Assembly: GCF_020165195.1 (NCBI RefSeq)
Contig: NZ_JAIUHR010000033.1
Location: 1 to 64,000, forward strand
DNA length: 64,000 nt
From: Mesorhizobium sp. CA14
GTDB lineage: Bacteria; Pseudomonadota; Alphaproteobacteria; Rhizobiales; Rhizobiaceae
Reading direction: 5' to 3'
The notes below the pieces were generated by a model. It was not told the origin of the DNA. It saw only the letters and a program-made list of their open reading frames with translations, and made no database searches. Shown in pieces: positions 43,423 to 52,625 of this stretch (its first letter is position 1; each line of letters begins with the position of its first letter). A program made the position numbers and the translations under genes.

Positions 43423-43493
43423 CACGGTTTGGACGATTTAACGTATACGGAACGCGCATCGCCTGTGCGCATTCGCAAAAATGAGGTTGGAAA

Positions 43494-44231
43494 ATGTTCG
43501 AACTGACCGGCCGCAAGGCGCTCGTCACCGGGGCATCGGGAGGCATCGGCGAAGCGATCGCCAGGGTGCTGCATAGCCAGGGCGCGACCGTCGGCCTGCA
43601 CGGCACGCGCGTTGAAAAGCTCGAGGCGTTGGCCGGCGAGCTTGGCGATCGCGTAAAGCTCTTTCCGGCGGATCTGACGAACCGCGACGCGGTCAAGGCG
43701 CTCGGGCAGAAGGCGGAAGCCGAGCTCGAGGGCGTGGACATCCTGGTCAACAATGCCGGCATCACAAAGGACGGCTTGTTTGTGCGCATGTCGGACGCCG
43801 ACTGGGACAGCGTGATCGAGGTCAACCTCACCGCCGTGTTCCGGCTCACCCGCGAGCTGACGCATCCGATGATGCGCCGCCGCCATGGCCGCATCATCAA
43901 CATCACCTCGGTGGTCGGCGTTACCGGCAATCCCGGCCAGACCAATTACTGCGCCTCCAAGGCCGGCATGATCGGCTTCTCCAAGTCGTTGGCGCAGGAG
44001 ATCGCCACCCGCAACATCACCGTCAACTGCGTCGCTCCGGGCTTCATCGAATCGGCCATGACCGACAAGCTCAACGACAAGCAGAAAGAGACGATCATGG
44101 CCGCCATCCCGACCAGGCGCATGGGCACCAGCGCCGAGGTCGCGTCCGCCGTCGCCTACCTTGCTTCCAATGAGGCGGCTTACGTCACCGGCCAGACCAT
44201 TCATGTGAATGGCGGCATGGCGATGATCTAA
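43494..44231 (+). CDS. fabG: 3-oxoacyl-ACP reductase
   Basis: This 245-residue SDR has TGASGGIGE at 12-20, NNAG at 86-89 and the catalytic S139, Y152 and K156. FabG reduces 3-oxoacyl-ACP with NADPH. The signature TGNPGQTNYCASKAG is the FabG form. It lies in the fab cluster before acpP; length and start MFELTGRKALVTG are standard. Confidence 0.95.
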   Translation: MFELTGRKALVTGASGGIGEAIARVLHSQGATVGLHGTRVEKLEALAGELGDRVKLFPADLTNRDAVKALGQKAEAELEGVDILVNNAGITKDGLFVRMSDADWDSVIEVNLTAVFRLTRELTHPMMRRRHGRIINITSVVGVTGNPGQTNYCASKAGMIGFSKSLAQEIATRNITVNCVAPGFIESAMTDKLNDKQKETIMAAIPTRRMGTSAEVASAVAYLASNEAAYVTGQTIHVNGGMAMI

Positions 44232-44451
44232 GGGGGCGATGATCTGGCGGGAGGCCGGGGCCGGGCGCCTGTGAAAACAGCCATTTCGGCTTGGACGCCC
44301 GTCATTTTTCGTGTAATGCGGCCGCAACCCGGCGGTTCGGGCAAAAACCGGTCCTGTGGCGTTGCGTTGCCCGCAAGACCATCTTTCAGCTTGATTAGCG
44401 GCATTCCGCCCGCTAACGAAGATAGACAACCTAAGACGAGGATTGCCCCAA

Positions 44452-44688
44452 ATGAGTGACACCGCAGAGCGCGTCAAGAAGATCGTCATCGAGCATCTCG
44501 GCGTCGATGCCGACAAGGTGACGGAGCAGGCGAGCTTCATCGACGATCTGGGCGCGGACAGCCTCGACACGGTTGAACTCGTCATGGCGTTCGAAGAAGA
44601 ATTCGGCGTCGAGATTCCGGACGATGCCGCCGAGACCATCCTGACCGTCGGCGACGCCGTAAAGTATATCGACAAGGCCTCGGCCTGA
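44452..44688 (+). CDS. acpP: acyl carrier protein
   Basis: This 78-residue acidic protein has the phosphopantetheine site S37 in GADSLDTVEL. It carries growing acyl chains. The start ATG 44452, after ACGAGGA, is the usual MSDTAERVKK; a TTG start three codons earlier would add residues. The 220-base gap before it likely contains its own strong promoter, which is typical for acpP. Confidence 0.96.
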   Translation: MSDTAERVKKIVIEHLGVDADKVTEQASFIDDLGADSLDTVELVMAFEEEFGVEIPDDAAETILTVGDAVKYIDKASA

Positions 44689-44722
44689 GGTCTTTCGCAG
44701 GCATTATCGGGGAGGACCTGCG

Positions 44723-45985
44723 ATGAGGCGTGTCGTCGTCACGGGCCTTGGCCTGCTTTCGCCGTTTGGCATGGGCGTCGAGCACAGCTGGCGGGAATTG
44801 CTTTCCGGCCGCAGCGCCTGCCGTCGTGTCACCGAATTCGAGGTGGACGATCTTGCCTGCAAGATCGCCCACATCATCCCGCGCGGCGACGGCTCGAACG
44901 GAACCTTCAATCCGGAGGCCGTGCTCGAGCCGAAGGAACTGCGCAAGATCGGCGACTTCATCCTTTACGGCATCGCAGCCGCCGACGAGGCGTTGGCCGA
45001 TTCCGGCTGGAAGCCCGAAGCGCATGAGGACCAGTGCGCCACCGGCGTGCTGATCGGCTCCGGCATCGGCGGCATCGACGGCATCGCCGAAAACGCGATG
45101 ATCCTGAAGGACCGCGGCCCGCGCCGCATCAGCCCCTTCTTCATTCCCGGACAGATCATCAACCTGGTTTCGGGCCAGGTCTCCATCCGTCATGGCCTGA
45201 AAGGCCCGAACCATGCGGTGGTCACCGCTTGCTCGACCGGCGCCCACGCGATCGGCGACGCGGCCCGGCTGATCATGTGGGGCGATGCCGACGTCATGGT
45301 GGCGGGCGGTGCGGAAGCGCCGATCACCCGGCTGTCCATTGCCGGCTTCGCCGCCTGCCGCGCGCTCTCCACCGAGCGTAACGACACCCCCGAAACCGCT
45401 TCGCGTCCCTATGACCGCGACCGCGACGGCTTCGTCATGGGCGAGGGCGCCGGAGTCGTCGTCCTGGAAGAGCTCGAGCACGCCAAGGCGCGCGGTGCCA
45501 AGATCTACGCGGAAGTCACCGGCTACGGGCTGACGGGCGATGCCTACCACATCACCGCCCCCGCCGAGGACGGCGACGGTGCCTTCCGCTGCATGACGGC
45601 GGCGTTGAATCGGGCGAAGCTTTCGCCGGCCGACGTCGACTACATCAATGCGCACGGCACCTCGACAATGGCCGACACGATCGAGCTTGGCGCAGTCGAG
45701 CGGCTGGTCGGCAATGCCGCCTCCAAGATTTCGATGTCGTCGACAAAGTCGTCCATCGGCCATCTGCTGGGCGCCGCCGGTGCCGCCGAAGCCATCTTCT
45801 CGATCCTCGCCATCCGCGACAACGTTGCGCCCGCCACCATCAACCTCGACAATCCGGAACGCGAGACGGCTATCGATCTCGTGCCGAATAAGCCGCGCCA
45901 GCGCCAGATCGACGTCGCGCTGTCGAATTCCTTCGGCTTCGGCGGCACCAACGCCTCGCTCGTGTTCCAGCGTTATAGTGGCTGA
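44723..45985 (+). CDS. fabF: beta-ketoacyl-ACP synthase II, cluster copy
   Basis: This 420-residue enzyme has the triad C170 (VTACSTGAHA), H311 (NAHGTSTM) and H347 (SSIGHLLG). It is the housekeeping elongating synthase. An overlap-free 34-base gap follows acpP, and the operon continues with mltG. It is similar in length to the paralogue at 32.5 kb but has the standard TACSTG loop. Confidence 0.95.
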   Translation: MRRVVVTGLGLLSPFGMGVEHSWRELLSGRSACRRVTEFEVDDLACKIAHIIPRGDGSNGTFNPEAVLEPKELRKIGDFILYGIAAADEALADSGWKPEAHEDQCATGVLIGSGIGGIDGIAENAMILKDRGPRRISPFFIPGQIINLVSGQVSIRHGLKGPNHAVVTACSTGAHAIGDAARLIMWGDADVMVAGGAEAPITRLSIAGFAACRALSTERNDTPETASRPYDRDRDGFVMGEGAGVVVLEELEHAKARGAKIYAEVTGYGLTGDAYHITAPAEDGDGAFRCMTAALNRAKLSPADVDYINAHGTSTMADTIELGAVERLVGNAASKISMSSTKSSIGHLLGAAGAAEAIFSILAIRDNVAPATINLDNPERETAIDLVPNKPRQRQIDVALSNSFGFGGTNASLVFQRYSG

Positions 45986-46137
45986 GTAGCAACCGGAGCA
46001 GTCGTACGGAGAGTACGCGGTTTCGCCTCCGGGATTGTTCAAACAATCGGCAGTCCGCCAACTGCCGTCATTTTTGCCAAATTCGCCCTTAGCTTTTCGG
46101 CGAGGGATTCGTTGCAAGATCAGACGGGCAGGGCGTC

Positions 46138-47385
46138 ATGAACACTAATCCGAGCGACGGGGAATTCGGACGGCAAGGCGCGAAGGGGCCGATCGTGCCG
46201 AAGACCGCCGCCGAGGCGTTGCGCCCGGAAGCCGGCACGCCGCCGCCGTCGAAGCGTTCGCGCGCCTCGCGCAGCCAGGTCATCGTGTTCCTGAATTTCT
46301 TCCTCTCCTTGGTGATCCTGGTGGTGCTCGCCTCGGGTGCCGCGCTCTATTTCGGCATGCAGGCTTTCGTCGAGCCTGGTCCGTCCGCCAATGGCGACAC
46401 CTTCATGATCAAGCCGAACACCGGCGTGCAAGAGATCGCCGACCAGCTCGAACGCCGCAGCCTGATCAGCGATGCCCGCATCTTCCGGCTCGGCGTTCGC
46501 GTCACCGGCAATGAATCGGCGCTGAAGGCCGGCGAATACGCCATCAAGCCGCGCGCCTCGATGCGCGACATCATGGAGCTCTTCAAGAGCGGCAAGTCGG
46601 TGATGTACTCGCTCACCATTCCCGAAGGGCTGACGGTCGAGCAGGCGCTGCAGCGCGTGGCCGATCAGGAGGCGCTCACCGGCGCCATGCCGGCGACCTT
46701 GCCGCCGGAGGGCAGCATCGCCACCGACACGCTGCGCTTCACCCGGGGCGCCACAAGGCAGCAGATGGTCGATAAGCTGATCGCCGACCAGAAGAAGCTG
46801 GTCGAAGACGTCTGGTCGCATCGCGCGCCCGACCTGCCGATCGCCAACATCGACGACTTCGTCACGCTCGCCTCGATCGTCGAGAAGGAGACGGGCAGGA
46901 GCGACGAGCGTTCGCGCGTCGCCGCCGTATTCCTCAACCGCCTGGCCAAGGGCATGCGGCTGCAGTCCGACCCGACCATCATCTACGGCCTGTTCGGCGG
47001 CAAGGGAAAGCCCGGCGACCGGCCGATCTACCAGTCGGACCTCGACAAGCAGACGCCTTACAACACCTACATGATCAAAGGCCTGCCGCCGACGCCGATC
47101 GCCAATCCGGGCCGTGCGGCGCTCGAAGCGGTCGCCAATCCGTCGAAGACCGATGATCTCTATTTCGTCGCCGACGGCAATGGCGGCCACGTCTTCGCAG
47201 CGACGCTGGAAGAGCACAACCAGAACGTCGCCCGCTACCGGGCGCTGCAGAAGAAGCAGGCGGATGCCGCCGCCAAGGCTTCCGGCCAGACGACGGCGCC
47301 GGCCGCTCCCGATGGCAACACCGATAGCGGCGACGCCGGAGACAAAGGCGAGAACGGCGATGCCGGCGGCGACGCAGCGCAGTAA
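46138..47385 (+). CDS. mltG: endolytic murein transglycosylase MltG
   Basis: MltG cuts nascent peptidoglycan strands in the periplasm. The 415-residue protein has a cytoplasmic N-terminus, one membrane helix (about 47-69), a LysM-like region and the YceG domain with catalytic E249 in ASIVEKETG. The C-terminal 50 residues are disordered (Ala, Gly, Asp-rich), an unusual but harmless tail. Position after fabF and before yicC-gmk is the common rhizobial order. Confidence 0.94.
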   Translation: MNTNPSDGEFGRQGAKGPIVPKTAAEALRPEAGTPPPSKRSRASRSQVIVFLNFFLSLVILVVLASGAALYFGMQAFVEPGPSANGDTFMIKPNTGVQEIADQLERRSLISDARIFRLGVRVTGNESALKAGEYAIKPRASMRDIMELFKSGKSVMYSLTIPEGLTVEQALQRVADQEALTGAMPATLPPEGSIATDTLRFTRGATRQQMVDKLIADQKKLVEDVWSHRAPDLPIANIDDFVTLASIVEKETGRSDERSRVAAVFLNRLAKGMRLQSDPTIIYGLFGGKGKPGDRPIYQSDLDKQTPYNTYMIKGLPPTPIANPGRAALEAVANPSKTDDLYFVADGNGGHVFAATLEEHNQNVARYRALQKKQADAAAKASGQTTAPAAPDGNTDSGDAGDKGENGDAGGDAAQ

Positions 47386-47390
47386 GCGCA

Positions 47391-47497
47391 ATGCATGTCG
47401 CCCAAAAGTGCGCAGCGGTTTTGGGGGAACGACATGCATCACTCTTCCTTACATGTCGCCCAAAGGTGCGCAGCGGTTTTGGGGAAACGACATGCAT
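47391..47497. repeat. tandem pair of a 47-49-bp inverted element
   Basis: Two copies (47391-47439 and 47451-47497) each begin ATGTCGCCCAAA...GTGCGCAGCGG and end TTTTGGGG.AACGACATGCAT, so each is an imperfect palindrome; they differ at few bases. The spacer is 11 bases. A related element is at 61534-61585. The rest of the 301-base gap 47386-47686 holds no gene I can support. Confidence 0.8.
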
Positions 47498-47686
47498 CGG
47501 ACAGAGACTTGAAGCGCGTCGTCTGAATCCGTCTCGGCTCGATGCGCTTTAAGCTTGCCGCACGCGTCCTTTGACGCGGGGCCGTATTCATGTTTTTAGG
47601 GGACGCCGGCCGATCATCCGGCGATTTCTGGGGCGCGCAGCGCTGGGCCGCTGATTCCTTGGCTGCGACAGGGGGACGACAGGGCA

Positions 47687-48577
47687 ATGAGCCTGCAAAG
47701 CATGACCGGTTTTGCGCGGTCCGCCGCCGAGAGCGACGGCACCTCGATCGCTTGGGAGGTGAAATCGGTGAACGGCAAGAGCGCCGAGGTGAGATTGAGA
47801 TTGCCGCAGGGGTTCGACCGCCTGGAGACGGCTGTCCGACAGACCGTCCAGAGGCGCTTCGCGCGCGGTAATTTCCAGGCGACGTTGACCGTCGGCCGCG
47901 CCGCCGCAAAGCAAGCCCAGCCGGTGGTCAACGAGGCGTTCCTCAAGGACCTGGCGGGTCTGGCCAAGCGCTTGCAGGAGCAGTTCGGTACCCAGCCCGC
48001 CACCGCCGACGGCCTGCTCTCCCTGCGCGGCGTGCTCGACATTCCTGAAGCCGTCGAAACCGAGGAGGAGCGGGCAGCCCTCGATGCCGCGATCCTGTCG
48101 GCGCTCGAGGCGGCGCTTGACGGGCTGGAACAGGCGCGCCGCAGCGAGGGCGCGGCACTTGGCGCGCTGCTTGCAGGCCACATCGAGGCCATCGAGGCGC
48201 TGACATTGAAGGCCGAGGCCGATCCCTCACGCGAGCCCGCCGCGATCCGCGAGCGCATTTCCGAGCAGCTGCGTCTGTTGATGGACGCCTCGGCCAATCT
48301 CGACGCTGTCCGGCTGCACCAGGAAGCGGCCTTTCTCGCCACCAAGGCCGACATACGCGAGGAGATCGACCGGCTGAAGACTCATATCGCCTCGGCGCGG
48401 GTGCTGCTCAAAAGCGGCGCCGCCGTTGGCCGCAAGCTCGATTTTCTCGCGCAGGAATTCAACCGCGAATCGAATACCTTATGCTCCAAATCGAACGCCG
48501 CCGCAGTCACCGCGATCGGGCTGGAGCTCAAGGCGGTGGTCGACCAGTTTCGCGAGCAGGTTCAGAATCTGGAGTGA
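47687..48577 (+). CDS. YicC family endoribonuclease-type protein
   Basis: This 296-residue protein starts MSLQSMTGFARSA, the YicC marker, and ends with the conserved 'FLAQEFNRESNTLCSKS' segment. YicC-like proteins have been described as ring-shaped endoribonucleases acting on small RNAs in E. coli; role in rhizobia is untested. The stop is 5 bases before the gmk start, with overlapping ribosome site. Confidence 0.9.
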   Translation: MSLQSMTGFARSAAESDGTSIAWEVKSVNGKSAEVRLRLPQGFDRLETAVRQTVQRRFARGNFQATLTVGRAAAKQAQPVVNEAFLKDLAGLAKRLQEQFGTQPATADGLLSLRGVLDIPEAVETEEERAALDAAILSALEAALDGLEQARRSEGAALGALLAGHIEAIEALTLKAEADPSREPAAIRERISEQLRLLMDASANLDAVRLHQEAAFLATKADIREEIDRLKTHIASARVLLKSGAAVGRKLDFLAQEFNRESNTLCSKSNAAAVTAIGLELKAVVDQFREQVQNLE

Positions 48578-48582
48578 CGGGA

Positions 48583-49257
48583 ATGGTTGCCAAGGAGCCG
48601 ACGGCCGCCAGGGACCTGGGGTCCCGTATCCGCCGCCGCGGATTGATGCTGGTGTTGTCCTCGCCGTCGGGCGCCGGCAAGTCGACGATCGCGCGCAATC
48701 TTCTGGAAAGCGATTCAAGCCTTGAGCTGTCGGTCTCCGTCACGACAAGGCCGCGTCGCGGCTCGGAGATCGAAGGCGTCCACTATCATTTCCGCTCCAT
48801 GCGCGAGTTCGAGCGGCTGCGCGATTCCGACGCGCTGCTCGAATGGGCGGAGGTTCACGGCAATTGCTATGCGACGCCGCGCGAGCCGGCGGAGGTGGCC
48901 CTGGCCGAAGGTCGCGACATGCTCTTCGACATCGATTGGCAGGGCGCCCAGCAGCTCAAGGAGAAGATGCGCGCCGACATTGTCTCTATCTTCATCCTGC
49001 CGCCGTCGATGAAGGAGTTGAAGGCGCGGCTAAAGCGCCGCGCTGAGGACCAGGAATCGGTCATCGAGACCAGGCTGAAGAACGCTCGCCTCGAGATCGA
49101 GCATTGGAAGGAATACGACTTCGTCATCGTCAACGACGATCTCGACCGCGCCTTCGCCGAGGTCCGCGCCATCGTCACGGCGGAGCGGCTTCGCCGCGAC
49201 CGTCGGCCGGGGCTGTTCGATTTTATTTCGGGCTTGCTGGACGAGAAGACGGGGTGA
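48583..49257 (+). CDS. gmk: guanylate kinase
   Basis: Gmk phosphorylates GMP to GDP. The 224-residue protein has the P-loop SSPSGAGKST (about 26-35), the SVTTRPRRGSEIEGVHYHF GMP-binding segment and a C-terminal LID. ATG 48583 has GGAG upstream at about 9 bases; in-frame sequence before that is the yicC gene read out of frame. It ends the fab-mltG-yicC-gmk run and lies just before an IS element. Confidence 0.95.
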   Translation: MVAKEPTAARDLGSRIRRRGLMLVLSSPSGAGKSTIARNLLESDSSLELSVSVTTRPRRGSEIEGVHYHFRSMREFERLRDSDALLEWAEVHGNCYATPREPAEVALAEGRDMLFDIDWQGAQQLKEKMRADIVSIFILPPSMKELKARLKRRAEDQESVIETRLKNARLEIEHWKEYDFVIVNDDLDRAFAEVRAIVTAERLRRDRRPGLFDFISGLLDEKTG

Positions 49258-49281
49258 ACGACTTTCCTTCGCCCCGTTTAC

Positions 49282-50581
49282 GGCAGGGCTGTCCGGGGAA
49301 AGTTATTCATAGGCGAAGTCCAACTGGTTTGGGGAAGTTCGGTTGCTTCGGCGGCCGGGATTGACCGGAGGTGGCTTGTTGATGGCCTCGATTCTTCGGC
49401 GTTCGAACAGGCATTGGCTGACCAGATCGGTGAACCTGAGGATGGGCATGGCGATGCGGCAGGCCCGGGCGGCGATGCGCAGCAGCGCGTAGGCGATCAT
49501 GGCGGCGAAGAGCTGCAGGCGGATGGCGTTGTCGTTGGTGCCGAGGAACTTGCGTATCTTCAGGTGCTGCTTGATCCAGCGGAACAAGAGCTCGATCTGC
49601 CAGCGGCCCTTGTAAAGGGCCGCTATCTCGATGGCCGAGCGCTCGAGATCGTTGGTCACAAGTGTGATGGTCTCACCGTCCTGACGCTGCACGGTGAGCC
49701 GTCGCAATGGGATCGGCAGCTTCGAATCGCCTTTGCTGGCCAAGCGCACTTCGGTATCTTCGATGACAGTGAAGCCGTCGCCGTGCGGCGCGGCCACGGG
49801 ACGATCGCAAACCAGCTTGAGCCCCATGTTGGATTTGGGCCGGGTGACGAAGAAGGCGCCGGCGCCGGCGATCGCCGTCCACCAGCCATAATGGCAATAG
49901 CCCTTGTCGAACACGTAGGTGGCGCCGGTCTCGATGGTGATGGTGCGGCCGATCTGAGCATCGTTGACATTGGCGTCGGTGATATCGAGGACGCGCGGGC
50001 AGTCGCTGTTAGGATCATAAACCACATGCAGCTTCATGCCGCGGATGCGGCCGTTCGACTTGGCCCAGCCGCAGACCTTGCCGAGCGGGATCGGGGTGGA
50101 ATCGATCAGCCGCAGCATGGCGGCGCCTTCGCGGCGCATATGCCGGTCGAGCTGATTGACGATGTTCTCGAAGGTCTCGGCAAACACGCCGACGGGGCGT
50201 CGCCGGTTGGCATCCGACAAGGTCGAGCGGCTCAGCCAGCCGCTGCCCAGGTGATAATGATGCTGGCAGTTGGCGTTCCAGCCGGCTTCAAGGCCGCGCA
50301 GGCTGTCGGCGCCGCTCAACTGCGCGTAGATCAGCACCATGAGATGGTCCCAGCTGTGGAACGACTTGTCGTAGGCGTCCCCGTCATGGCTATCCACAGT
50401 CGCTTGGAAGCGGCGCCGATTGATCGGTTCAACCAGCTTGCCAAGAATGCTAGGTGTAAAGCGCATGCCCCGTCCCTTTCTGAGTCTCGACAACCAGAAG
50501 GTAGACGGAAAACCGCCGTCTTACGGGGCATGCGCATGTGGCATTTCGATTCACCCCTCTCTTTCCCCGGACAGCCCTGCC
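49282..50581 (-). mobile_element. IS4-family insertion sequence, complete
   Basis: Perfect 21-bp terminal inverted repeats (49282-49302, and 50561-50581 as the reverse complement, beginning GGCAGGGCTGTCCGGGGA) bound a single transposase. Total length is 1300 bp. No clear target-site duplication is seen at the edges. The insertion point is inside a C/G-rich repeat arm 24 bases after gmk. Confidence 0.88.
49303..50466 (-). CDS. IS4-family DDE transposase
   Basis: This 387-residue protein has a DUF4372 N-terminal segment (PSILGKLVEPINRRRF) and DDE residues in RLIDSTPIPLG, VFDKGYCHYG and the IS4 signature Y-2-R-3-E-6-K (YKGRWQIELLFRWIK). The ATG at 50466 follows AAGGGA; the frame is intact. The stop codon directly abuts the inner end of the terminal repeat at 49302. 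Intact, probably mobile. Confidence 0.9.
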   Translation of the reverse strand: MRFTPSILGKLVEPINRRRFQATVDSHDGDAYDKSFHSWDHLMVLIYAQLSGADSLRGLEAGWNANCQHHYHLGSGWLSRSTLSDANRRRPVGVFAETFENIVNQLDRHMRREGAAMLRLIDSTPIPLGKVCGWAKSNGRIRGMKLHVVYDPNSDCPRVLDITDANVNDAQIGRTITIETGATYVFDKGYCHYGWWTAIAGAGAFFVTRPKSNMGLKLVCDRPVAAPHGDGFTVIEDTEVRLASKGDSKLPIPLRRLTVQRQDGETITLVTNDLERSAIEIAALYKGRWQIELLFRWIKQHLKIRKFLGTNDNAIRLQLFAAMIAYALLRIAARACRIAMPILRFTDLVSQCLFERRRIEAINKPPPVNPGRRSNRTSPNQLDFAYE

Positions 50582-50641
50582 TCCGGAGGGAAAGGAAGGG
50601 AGCCCTGCTGGACGAGTGTTGACCGCAAGAAGCTTGGCACC

Positions 50642-50703
50642 TTCCTCTCCCCCGTCGATCGGGGGAGAGGTGGCTCGGCGAAGCCGAGACGGAGTGGGGG
50701 TCG
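50642..50703. repeat. single arm of dispersed palindromic repeat
   Basis: CTCTCCCCCGTCGATCGGGGGAGAG is a hairpin, followed by GGCTCGGCGAAGCCG and GGAGTGGGGG. It matches the arm form seen at 13.8 kb and lies between the IS and the amidase gene. Confidence 0.7.
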
Positions 50704-50724
50704 ACCAGCGCTACATTAGCCAAT

Positions 50725-52020
50725 TCATGTGCCAAGCAAGGCCTCGACCGTGGCGGCAATGCGCAGCAGTCGGCGATCATCCCCATGCTTGCCCACCAGC
50801 ATCAATCCTGCCGGCAGCTTGGTGCCGGGCATCGGCAACGAGATCGCGCAGAGGTCCAACTGGTTGGCGATCTGCGTGTTACGCAAGAGCAGCCCTTCCG
50901 TCCTGTCGCGCAGCGCTTCGTCGCCGGTCATAGCGGCGATGGAGGGCGCGACCATCGGCACGGTCGGCAACGCCAGCGCATCGACTGCCTCGAGCCGTTC
51001 CGCCATGGTAGCCGCGAGCTCGCCGCGGCGGCGGATCGTGCGGATATAGGCCGAAGCGGGAACGGCCAGCGCGCGCGTCAATGGCCCGGTGACATGCGGA
51101 TCGACCGGCACCGACGCGCCGCTCGTCAGCCAGTCGGCATGCACCTCCGCGCCTTCCATGGACGCGATCGTGCCGCGCCTGGTGGCAGCCCGCATCTCGG
51201 CGATAAGATCGTCAATGGACAAATCGGCGGCGCGGGCGCCGGCCAGCCCGATCCTGTCGATGCAGGTCTCGAAAGCCGCGGCGACCTCGGCTTGCGTCTC
51301 GCCGAACAAGATGCCGCGCGGAATGCCGATGCGCAGGCCGGCGAGCGAAACCGGCTGAAGAGCCGCCGGCTCTTCCCTCGCCATGATGGCATCGGCGACG
51401 GCGCAATCGGCGACGCTGCGGGCAAGCGGACCGACCGAATCCAGCGTCATCGACAGCGGAAAGGCGCCCGTCAAAGGCACGCGCCTCGCCGTCGGCTTGA
51501 AGCCGACCACGCCGTTGAGCGAGGCGGGGATGCGCACCGAACCGCCAGTGTCCGAACCGATGGAGATCTCGCTCGTGCTCTCGCCGACCGCGACGCCCGC
51601 CCCAGACGACGAGCCGCCCGGGATCAGGCCGGCATCGGCAGCATTGCCCGGCGTGCCGTAATGCAGATTGTCGCCGATCGCGGTGAAGGCGAACTCGGTC
51701 ATGTTGGTCTTGCCGAGGATGACGGCGCCCGCCTGGCGCAGCCTCTGCACGATTACTGCGTCCCGCGCCGCCGGTTCGGCGCTGGCGCGGATCAGCGATC
51801 CGGCCGCTGTCGGTTCGCCGGCGACGTCGAACAGGTCCTTGATCGAAACGATGCGTCCGTCGAGCGGCCCAAGGCTGACGCCGGCCTTGCGACGGGCATC
51901 GGATGCGTCGGCGGCCGCCCGCGCGGCCTCGGCATAGAGCTTCGTATAGACCCTCTCGTCCCCCGCCCGGTTGGCAAGACGTGACAGGATGATTTCGAGA
52001 CGGTCGCGGATGGATTGCAT
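50725..52020 (-). CDS. amidase-signature-family hydrolase
   Basis: This 431-residue protein has the Ser-cisSer-Lys triad: K61 (IVSIKDLFD), S137 (GGSSSG) and S161 (SDTGGSVRIPA). The family hydrolyses amides or, in GatA, glutamyl-tRNA. Length and the 'GPLDGRIVSIKD' start suit the general amidases rather than GatA, which sits in a gatCAB cluster. ATG 52020 precedes MQSIRDRLE; an in-frame start 81 bases upstream would add low-complexity residues. Substrate unknown. Confidence 0.87.
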   Translation of the reverse strand: MQSIRDRLEIILSRLANRAGDERVYTKLYAEAARAAADASDARRKAGVSLGPLDGRIVSIKDLFDVAGEPTAAGSLIRASAEPAARDAVIVQRLRQAGAVILGKTNMTEFAFTAIGDNLHYGTPGNAADAGLIPGGSSSGAGVAVGESTSEISIGSDTGGSVRIPASLNGVVGFKPTARRVPLTGAFPLSMTLDSVGPLARSVADCAVADAIMAREEPAALQPVSLAGLRIGIPRGILFGETQAEVAAAFETCIDRIGLAGARAADLSIDDLIAEMRAATRRGTIASMEGAEVHADWLTSGASVPVDPHVTGPLTRALAVPASAYIRTIRRRGELAATMAERLEAVDALALPTVPMVAPSIAAMTGDEALRDRTEGLLLRNTQIANQLDLCAISLPMPGTKLPAGLMLVGKHGDDRRLLRIAATVEALLGT

Positions 52021-52139
52021 TTTCGGTGTCGGGCCTTGCAAAATTGCAACGTCTTTTAGGCGTGCGGCCTGATGTTGGCCGGCGAAGAGATAACCCGGCA
52101 AGTGTGCCTTTGCACCCTGCCAGCGATGGAAAGATGCTG

Positions 52140-52487
52140 ATGCTGTACAAAGGCAGCTGCCACTGCGGCAAGGTGGCGTTCGAGGTCAAGGGGGAGATCG
52201 GCGGCGCGGTGCGCTGCAACTGCTCGATCTGCCGGCGCAAGGGGGCGCTGCTGTGGGCCGTGCCGCATGAGAAGCTCAATCTGGTCGCCTGGGGCGACGA
52301 CCTCGGCCGCTATACTTTCGGCAAGGCCCAGATCGCGCATCGCTTCTGCCGCACCTGCGGCATGCATCCCTTTGCCGAGGACGTCGGCGAAGGCGGCGGG
52401 CGGACGGCCTACATCAATATCAACTGCCTCGACGATGTTGATATCACCGCAATCGAAGTGTTCGAGTTCGACGGCCGCTCGGCCTGA
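52140..52487 (+). CDS. GFA/CENP-V-type zinc protein
   Basis: This 115-residue protein has zinc ligands in GSCHCGKV, CNCSICRRKG and FCRTCGMHPF, the GFA (glutathione-dependent formaldehyde-activating) pattern. The family also includes enzymes with other roles; this one may handle a glutathione adduct. ATG 52140 has GGAAAG at 6 bases; another ATG 6 bases upstream is close by. Confidence 0.85.
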   Translation: MLYKGSCHCGKVAFEVKGEIGGAVRCNCSICRRKGALLWAVPHEKLNLVAWGDDLGRYTFGKAQIAHRFCRTCGMHPFAEDVGEGGGRTAYININCLDDVDITAIEVFEFDGRSA

Positions 52488-52625
52488 AGCTAGATTGACG
52501 GCCCGGCGCTCGTGAGAGCCGCCGGGCCGATGCCTGAGAGGCAAGCGGTCTTCGCTACTTGGCGGCCTGCTTCGGCCCCATCAGGAAGGCCACAGCGCCG
52601 CGAGCAAGGCAGCAGGTTAAGACTT

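Noticed and set aside
47391..47497. CRISPR array from the repeated units
   Set aside because: Only two units, spacer of 11 bases and each unit is a long palindrome; no cas gene nearby.
49414..50622. A 402-codon plus-strand frame inside the IS element
   Set aside because: Antisense to the transposase with intact DDE residues and IS4 signature.
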